From Botrytis cinerea B05.10 (lineage: Eukaryota; Ascomycota; Leotiomycetes; Helotiales; Sclerotiniaceae), in assembly GCF_000143535.2 (NCBI RefSeq), contig NC_037316.1, positions 806,001-870,000 on the forward strand: a stretch of DNA of 64,000 nt, in the 5' to 3' direction. Shown piece by piece: positions 57,573 to 64,000 of this stretch. Within the stretch, counting starts at the first letter, position 1. Every line of letters begins with the position of its first letter. Both the position numbers and the translations under genes were made by a program. The notes beneath the pieces are model-generated. The model saw only the letters and a list, made by a program, of their open reading frames with translations, searched no databases and was not told the DNA's origin.

Positions 57573-58165
57573 TTTGTCTATTTAGAAGTAGGAACCGGTA
57601 TGAGATAATGGGAGTCGATTAGGAGATCGTAATTGAATGCGACCAAATGATACTTTGGAGGGATATCAATAAATAGACAAGAGTTGTTGGTCTCTTTCTG
57701 AACTTTATGTTGCAGTCTTTAAAGAAATTGACAGATCCCAAGAAATAAATTTGAAAGAGTGGAAAGAAGACAATCGTCGCGATTAGAAGCGGCGGCCCGA
57801 AGCTGTGCTGTGCCCGAAGCTTGCCTAACAAAGTCTAGACCCATGTAAAAGTGGCTGAGGACAGATTTGATTTTATGTTTCACTAGCTATAGCCATCAAT
57901 GAACGTCGTCGCCGTATTGATAATTCTCTTGATTTTTGAATGGCACGTATCAAAATGCGTACTGTCTAGGCATTCATACAACATGTCTAGTGATGTCCTT
58001 GTTATCTTGTTGGACTTCATTGCAATTGATCAACATGTAAGGAAACAAAATGATGAAGCAAGAATTTCATATTGTCAGCATAGAAAGAGTAAAGTTTAGA
58101 GGCAATTCTCATGTATTCTGACAATCTAATGTACAAATTCTTTTACTTATACAATATGAAATGAC
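57573..58165. other. Intergenic
   Basis: Pho88 promoter side and the 3' flank of the next gene. No gene is seen. Confidence 0.6.
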
Positions 58166-59260
58166 TCAAGCGAGTCTCAATCCTAAAGCGGGTGTATCAA
58201 GAGCTTCTATCGCAAGGAAACTCTTCCTCGTTTCCTCACTATTCCAAACTTGTCCACACCTTCTAGAATCCCTTGGTGTTCTAGGTTTTCGTGAATTCAC
58301 AGTGTGATGTGTTATCTTTTCCATTTCCTCCTTCTCCTGCTCCTGCCAAGAAGCCTCGATCTCCAATAATTGAACCAAGTTCTTTGTCGAAGCTGACTGT
58401 GGCAAAGGATGGTGCTCAACTTCATCTGCAGGAATCCTGTGGGTAACGAGTTTTCTCTTCGGCTGAGGATATGGTGATATTAATGTAGATATGTCTACAA
58501 GTCCGGTGCCTTTCGTTTCCTCTCCAATCTGCAGAATCCCCCAAGAAGACCTACCATTGGATCTGACACTACCATGGTCTTCCCTGTTGCTTCTCTTTTG
58601 GACGTTGTCGTTTCGAATGGCTTGTTGGGAACTTGAATAGTTCAATATTGTTTGTGTCGTGGTTAAAGCCATACCAATTTCGTGGTTTGGGTTTGAGTTT
58701 GATGGTGTGTATGGTCGATGTGGATTATAGTTTGCATTATATTCAGGAGACAGAATTTTTCCTGTTGCAGGCTCCCCAAGTATTGTTTCGCATTTTGAAG
58801 CCTCTACACATACCTTTTGTGGAGCTGAGTCGAGAATCTTAGGAGAGAGCTGTGTAGGTAAGAGTGGATTTGGTGCGAGGAGTTGGTCTCCGGCGCTTGA
58901 TGTCCCCGCGCCCTTAACGGATGTGATAGGGTCTTGGGAACTCTTCCTGGTGTCACTAATTGGGAAGTTCAGTTTGATTCTTGTCCTCTTCAATGTCCGA
59001 TGTGGTTTGATCTTGACATACCTGAATGGTGACGCCTGTTTGCTATGAATACCACCAGGATTACGACAACGCAGTTTTCGTAGGAAACGTGGCATTTGAA
59101 GTATTTTCTCACGGTACGGGTTCAAGACTTTCAAATCCTTGACACGGTGACGATACTGTAGACACTTTCGCCAAATTGAGCATGAATCTACTCTTTCATA
59201 ATAAAGTTGGTGTGAACCACGATCAGAATTGATGATATTGAACGTCTGTGGGTTGTCCAT
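58166..59260 (-). CDS. Hypothetical protein, Arg/Lys-rich N-terminus
   Basis: A single uninterrupted frame of 364 residues from an ATG at 59260. The first 100 residues are strongly basic (WRKCLQYRHRVKDLKVLNPY, then RFLRKLRCRNPGG and HRTLKRTRIKLNF) and could bind nucleic acid. The rest is polar and apparently disordered, apart from one Glu-rich helix (LVQLLEIEASWQEQEKEEME) near the C-terminus. No family is recognised, and no signal peptide or membrane segment is present. The length of the open frame in AT-rich DNA and its even codon-like composition make it a likely real gene of restricted distribution. Confidence 0.6.
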   Translation of the reverse strand: MDNPQTFNIINSDRGSHQLYYERVDSCSIWRKCLQYRHRVKDLKVLNPYREKILQMPRFLRKLRCRNPGGIHSKQASPFRYVKIKPHRTLKRTRIKLNFPISDTRKSSQDPITSVKGAGTSSAGDQLLAPNPLLPTQLSPKILDSAPQKVCVEASKCETILGEPATGKILSPEYNANYNPHRPYTPSNSNPNHEIGMALTTTQTILNYSSSQQAIRNDNVQKRSNREDHGSVRSNGRSSWGILQIGEETKGTGLVDISTLISPYPQPKRKLVTHRIPADEVEHHPLPQSASTKNLVQLLEIEASWQEQEKEEMEKITHHTVNSRKPRTPRDSRRCGQVWNSEETRKSFLAIEALDTPALGLRLA

Positions 59261-60045
59261 ATTTTGTGAAAGGCAACATTGTAGTACGTTTTGTTACAGA
59301 TGGAAAGAATATAACGAATGATTCCTTTAAATGCATTGCCAAACTATGATTCAATTATTCCTCAAAATCATAGACTTTAATTAGCTGGTCATGACTTGGC
59401 GATACGGAATATTTCATTTATTACTTTAAGGTTACGATTATAATTTTAATTTCTCCATTATTCATATTCTGTGAATTAATGTATGAGTCTTGTAGCTGCA
59501 TCAATCATCACCTGTCTTGAACTTAGAAGGTTTGAATGGTCCCAGATGGTTTCCTCTCTTTTGGGCTACCCTTAACTGTCTCAACCTTTTCCCTTTTTTT
59601 CCCTTTCCACAGCAAGGCGCACGAAACCCACAAAGCCCATCTGTATATATTCTTACTTCCTTCACAAATCTGCAGATGAACTTCCTATGTTTTTATTATA
59701 TTTTTCCTCTTTTATTTTGCATGATTTGGGGGGATCGATTGTGAAGATTTCAAAGTTGTGGTGTCTGTGGGCTTTCAGAGTGATGGTTATTCACTCGCTA
59801 CTAGAACTCTTCTATGGATTAATTACGCATTATGTCACCGTAGTGAGAATTGAAATCAGTTGAAATAAATCAAAAGTTGTTTAAACACACGCCTGCATTA
59901 AATTCTGGCGCCCAAGCAGTATGAATGAAAGACGTAAAATATCCTCCCAAACCTCAGAATTATGATTTCCTCCCTTTCTAGCTCTCATCCAAACTCGAAA
60001 TTCCACACCTCCAAAATCCGCTTCCGCAAACTAAACCTTAAATAT
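59261..60045. other. Intergenic
   Basis: Upstream region of the 58166-59260 gene. No gene is supported. Confidence 0.55.
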
Positions 60046-60360
60046 TCAAAGCCTTTCATAACCACTCCCCCTCCCTTTTCCCTTCCCCTTCCTCTCCAAA
60101 ATCCACCTCGGTGTCAAGCGCGCACAAATCCCCGGATGAAGCCGCCGATACTCCCTTTCGCAATCGGGACAAAGATGTTTCGGAAAAAAATCTCTCACCT
60201 CTCTATTCAGCTTCACAAGACCTGGTGGACACGGGCACGAGCTTCTGTTGCCTGATCCTAAACCCGAGTGGTAGATGCCACAGCTATTAGTGTGGGCGAT
60301 CTTGTGGGGACAGTATTTGAATCCGTAGAGGAATTCTGTGGGTGGAAATTCTGTAGACAT
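60046..60360 (-). CDS. Small Cys/His-rich hypothetical protein
   Basis: A 104-residue single-exon frame from the ATG at 60360; an in-frame GTG-started extension upstream is not used in eukaryotes. It carries FLYGFKYCPHKIAHTNSCG, then SCPCPPG and KHLCPDCEREYRRLHPGIC, giving seven Cys and several His with CxxC/CxC pairs, consistent with one or two structural zinc sites. There is no signal peptide and the tail is Lys/Gly-rich. I do not recognise a named family. Conservation of the CPHK and CPDCEREY patterns would need checking before any function is proposed. Confidence 0.5.
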   Translation of the reverse strand: MSTEFPPTEFLYGFKYCPHKIAHTNSCGIYHSGLGSGNRSSCPCPPGLVKLNREVRDFFPKHLCPDCEREYRRLHPGICARLTPRWILERKGKGKGRGSGYERL

Positions 60361-60891
60361 AGTTTCTTTTCTTTTTATCTTTCTTTGAAGGGTTTGCTTG
60401 GAGTTTGGGTAAAGGGTGTGGATGATTGTGTATTTGATTTGATTGGAACAGCTATTGACGGGCACTTATCTTTATAGGAGAGGGTTCGAATTCGACCTTC
60501 TACAGGCATATTTTAGCTCTAATGCGTTTATATAGATTGATAAAATTCCTAGAGAGTTGTGATTGTGCTACAATTATGAATGTTGTCATTTTCTGTGCCC
60601 CACTTGTTCGCTCCCCTAAATTTCAATACTCGCTAAATGCTTGGCTCTCTTCATTACTTATCTAGGCAATAAAGCCAATCATTCATTCGAGTACAACATA
60701 TGGAATGGAGAAACTACAGGTGACAGCTTCCAAAAACAAAGTGGATTTTTCCAACACGAAGAAACGAAATCATTATTCATAGCAATTGTTGCAGAATTGA
60801 TTGTTATTGATAAAGTGATGTATAAGAGAAAATCTCGTTTGCATATTACCCCTGGTAGAAAAATAGATCCATGCCCACTAAGTTTTAAGTC
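60361..60891. other. Intergenic
   Basis: Upstream of the small Cys-rich gene. An open stretch at 60641-60895 lacks an ATG start and features. Confidence 0.5.
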
Positions 60892-62216
60892 TTAATTGAC
60901 ATTCATAGGCTTCCCCCTATACCAAACACCATCTGCGTGTATAGCTTCTGTGTACCCGACTAGCAGAGATTTAATACCATCGATGTATTCTCGTATAGGA
61001 CTGCATCCTCCGGCCCAGTGTGATCTCCCAATGATTTTAATTGTTGAACAGTAGGTGCCCATGACTTTAGATAAAAGAGAAAGACTGGATTTATCATGCA
61101 TAAAAGTGGTTCCCTCTTCAAAAAATACCCATCTTGAATAACATCTTCAGCCAGTTTTCTGGTACTTGAGCGGTCCGCGTAAAGTCAAAAATACTCATTG
61201 GTAATGAATTGCAGAATCGATACATAGCTAATCCCACAAAGCTCCTCTCGTAATCGTAAGGCTCTTAGTATGGTCGCTGGGAGCAAGGCTCGTCCTTTCC
61301 ATGGCAGTGAAAAACGCAGTCTGGAAGAGGTCTTGGATCTGAAGGATCAATATCTGGAGAATGTGATCTCATCAGATTTAGAAAGTCGATAGTTAAATCC
61401 TGGTGGAGGCTCATAGCTGATGCTAAATCCTCAGTTTTCCAAACGTTACAAACATTTTCATCGTCGTATTTAACAAAAAGGAAATACATGCAGTGACACA
61501 TAAACTTTCGAAGAGGAGAGTCTACCGGTGTCAGTTGGTATGTATTACTGACTAAAATTACCTTGGGGAATCTGTTAGCCTCCCCCATATGAATTTTTGT
61601 ACGCATCGAGAACAAGATCCATGAGCTTAGGTAGGCATAGCTTATCTGCGAAACTATACAACGATAGTAGATTCATTCCATACTCAGCCTTTGAAACTGC
61701 GGTAGCGGTAAAATTATCAATGACTCGCAGAGTACCAAAATATATCCAACCCATGAAAAAATCAAAACATTTTGGATTATCTTCTGGAAAGAATGCTTTG
61801 CCTTCCAATCCCTCAACGAAACCACTTGAAAACATCTTTTGGAAATATGGCACCTTATCACAAAGTATGCCTCGATGGATTCGGAAGAGCTTCGTTTGTG
61901 GTCCCACATGAATATCAACGATTTCCAATCCCATAATTCTAACACGCAATTAGTAAGGCATGATTCAAGTGTTGAAATTAGTATCGACTTACTCAAGAAA
62001 TTCAGGATCATCTCCTCGAGATTTCCTCAAGGATACGGCTTCTGATCTCTTCTGTTCTACTACATCTCGGTCTGCTTTAGTCTTCGCAAGGACGACCCCA
62101 TCCTTTGTATTTGAGGGAGAACTTTTGGCATCATCCTTTTTCGCTGAAGATGAAGATGAATGGGTGTATGCGTTTTGCTGATCTGATTCTATCGGAGCTG
62201 TGTAATTAACCGACAT
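60892..62216 (-). pseudogene. BTB/POZ-domain gene with three lesions
   Basis: Exon 1 (62216-61993) encodes a polar N-terminus (SSSSSAKKDDAKSSPSNTKD). A 54-bp intron leads to the BTB domain: EIVDIHVGPQTKLFRIHRGI, LCDKVPYFQKMFSSGFVEG, FFMGWIYFGTL, YSFADKLCLPKLMDLVLDAY. The frame then breaks in a 5-A run (plus 61594-61598); the continuation (GEANRFPKVILVSNTYQLTP to CHGKDEPCSQRPY) lies one base over and aligns with the right-hand paralogue. A TAA follows at 61267-61265, yet the same frame continues as EPYDYERSFVGLAMYRFCNS. A second one-base slip in a 6-A run (plus 61120-61125) leads to MHDKSSLSLLSKVMGTYCST and a final stop at 60892. Whether the part past the TAA belonged to this gene is uncertain. 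BTB proteins are often Cullin-3 adaptors. Confidence 0.65.
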
Positions 62217-63035
62217 GATGGCCCGTTTTCCCTTCGAGTCTAATCGTAGTTGAAAAGTTTCGTTATGTCTGATGTCAAATTCTTTTTTATTGAAATTTGC
62301 TTGGCTGTAAATGCTTTTCGAGAACAAATTGGTATGAAGTGTTGAACGTATGTTAAACTGAAACTCGATACGTGCGTATCGGAAGCTACCTGAGCTGCCC
62401 AAAAACTTTGAATGATGAAAGACAGGGGGGTCGTAATGGCAGATTCCAGGTTTAGATTGAGTACTGATCACTCGCACAACAACTAACAGACAACTCAAAT
62501 TGCTTTGTTTGGTGGGGTGATAACACTTGTCATAGTAGAGAATTTGTGCGTCTTGAGATTCGAACTCAAGAAAGATTCGAAGACGCTATTTATAAGTTTC
62601 GCGAGGAATTAGACACATCAACCACGTGTGATGCAAAATAGCCCGTAAAGTACCTTAAAAAATAGAACACCATTAGTTTGTATCTCCGTGGCGGGAGATA
62701 TGGCAGTACTGGTGTCGTAAAGTTGATCGAAAAGGAACCCAGAAAAGAAAATGTATTAACGTAGGTGAATGGCCTCAAGTCATTAGCATACTGTATCACT
62801 CTTAGCGAGAGGGGTGCCTCAACATATAATAATTGCTTCTTCTTGTATATAGTTAGCCCTTTGGACTGAATACAATATAGACAATTAAAGACTACATGGT
62901 GTGCTACGTCATCTGTACTCTTCCTACACAATCAGAAAGTATCAGAGAAAAAGATCTCGGACAACAGAAACGAAAGGTCCAGAGAAGGAAGATCCGAAAA
63001 TTTTCATAGTGATCAAATAGGTCAGAAGAGCCGAG
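62217..63035. other. Intergenic between head-to-head BTB genes
   Basis: Shared upstream region. It contains an imperfect inverted repeat at 62548-62586 whose inner hairpin (CTTGAG, loop ATTCGAA, CTCAAG) resembles a tRNA T-arm, without the remaining tRNA parts. Confidence 0.5.
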
Positions 63036-64000
63036 ATGGGTACAAATAATGCCAAGATATCATATGAAAGACCTACTGAGGTTCAACAGTGAGTAAAAGT
63101 ATCCCCAGATCTAAGGATCACCAAAGACTGACTATTCTCGAGGTTTATAGATTCGGAAATGGTTGATATCCACGTTGGAGAGGATGAGGATTCGGGTCAC
63201 TTCAAGCTTCACAAATCGATTCTCTGTGACAAAGTTCCATACTTCGAAAATATGTTCAATGGAAACTTTATAGAAGGTACTACCAACTCCGCAAGTCTAC
63301 CTGAAGATGATCCCGAAGTTTTCAACATGCTTGTCTCCGTAAGTATTGTTTCCTGAACTGTGATTTAACCAAGCCTACTGCCCTACACCTTCTACAAAAT
63401 ATACATCCACTGGCAGATGATAGTACTTCTGCAATGAATTGAAGTGCTATTATCATACTAAGAAATATTGTGTTATTCATATCATCATCCCTTCGTTACA
63501 TACTGACGGCTTGTTCGCTATAGTGGATTTACTCAGACCAAGTGGGCCCGCTGGAACAAAAAATAGGCGACGATGGCAGATGGTGCGTTGGAAACCTATA
63601 TTTATTAGCAGACAAGCTCTGTCTTCCTGATTTGATGAACCAAATATTAGACGAGCTTACATTCCACATGGAGAGGAAGAATTGGATACCACGCATTAGT
63701 ATGACGCGCAGTCCAATCAGTATGGAAAGTCTCTATAACTGCTCGCCCCGCAAAAACTGTGGGATGTTTCGACTCACTGCCTCTATTATATGCTATCTTC
63801 TATGCGAGGCACAGGGTGCAATTTATCCGAAGTATTGGCCAACAGAAGATATTGACGCGTTTCTAACAAGCCACGACGACTTGAGACACGAGGTTTTCAA
63901 GATGATCAGAGCCCAACGTAATGAGATGGCTTTCGAAGAGCAAGTGTTCTATCCAGGATGTCGGTTTCACGAACATGAAGAGGGCCAGCCTTGTTCTCAG
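63036..64000 (+). CDS. BTB/POZ-domain protein, intact paralogue (3' end outside window)
   Basis: Three exons are visible (63036-63088, 63143-63338, 63524 to the window end), joined in phase across 54- and 185-bp introns, giving 242 residues before the sequence ends. The BTB domain reads SEMVDIHVGEDEDSGHFKLH, KSILCDKVPYFENMFNGNFI, then FNMLVSWIYS across the second splice and LYLLADKLCLPDLMNQILDE. The C-terminal part has GMFRLTASIICYLLCEAQGA and a Cys/His tail (YPGCRFHEHEEGQPCSQ) matching the paralogue on the minus strand at 60892-62216. BTB domains dimerise and commonly present substrates to Cullin-3 ligases; no second domain is visible yet. The second intron (185 bp) is longer than most here, but TATAG/TGG restores the conserved WIY. 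Confidence 0.8.

Noticed and set aside
62548..62586. tRNA-like T-arm
   Set aside because: Only the hairpin with a TTCGAAT loop is present; no D-arm, anticodon arm or matching acceptor stem was found.
1..64000. CRISPR arrays, bacterial-type operons or ribosome binding sites
   Set aside because: None seen; the gene structures are eukaryotic with spliceosomal introns, and GTG/TTG starts in open frames were not used.

Overview
The window looks like filamentous ascomycete DNA, most likely a leotiomycete of the Botrytis/Sclerotinia type. That placement is an inference from gene content, not a database result. Genes sit on both strands, are mostly split by 45-70 bp GT-AG introns with CTAAC-like branch sites, and are separated by AT-rich spacers of 0.4-3 kb. 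There are no operons, tRNAs, rRNAs or CRISPR arrays. Most exon-intron models below were checked by requiring the reading phase to close across every junction.

Left third (1-31 kb): the 3' end of a Zn2Cys6-type transcription factor; a two-exon Cys/His motif protein; histone H2A.Z; a single-exon protein with a Cys-rich tail; a six-exon cytochrome P450 of the pisatin-demethylase-like kind followed on the same strand by a DHA1-type MFS exporter; an 8-cysteine small secreted protein; a decayed secreted-protein frame; a truncated TCP11/SOK1-like module; a conserved fungal membrane-associated protein; and a full-length eight-exon PDR-type ABC transporter. The P450, MFS and ABC proteins fit a plant-associated fungus that modifies and exports toxic small molecules, but nothing here shows they form one cluster.

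Middle (31-47 kb) is the accessory-looking part. It has two damaged, opposite-strand genes at 31.3-33.4 kb and a head-to-head pair of 2EXR-domain paralogues. One copy of the pair (34.4-36.1 kb) is nearly intact. The other (38.1-40.4 kb) is broken and carries a 768-bp AT-rich element with terminal inverted repeats and a 3-bp target duplication; removing the element plus one duplication restores the reading frame exactly. Beyond it lie a fungal STAND-N-terminus-like protein, a Ser/Thr-rich single-pass membrane protein and an Hsp70-like ATPase.

Right third (47-64 kb) is largely conserved housekeeping: a secreted G1-family glutamic peptidase, PIG-P (GPI anchor synthesis), striatin (STRIPAK scaffold), Rad14/XPA (nucleotide excision repair) and Pho88/Snd3 (ER protein targeting), plus two orphan genes. 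It ends with a second head-to-head paralogue pair, BTB/POZ proteins, in which the left copy has three lesions and the right copy runs off the window.

The main points worth following up are the transposon insertion resolved by its paralogue, the recurrence of head-to-head paralogue pairs with one damaged member, a secreted Cys-rich frame with four internal stops, and several one-base homopolymer lesions that could be real decay or assembly error.
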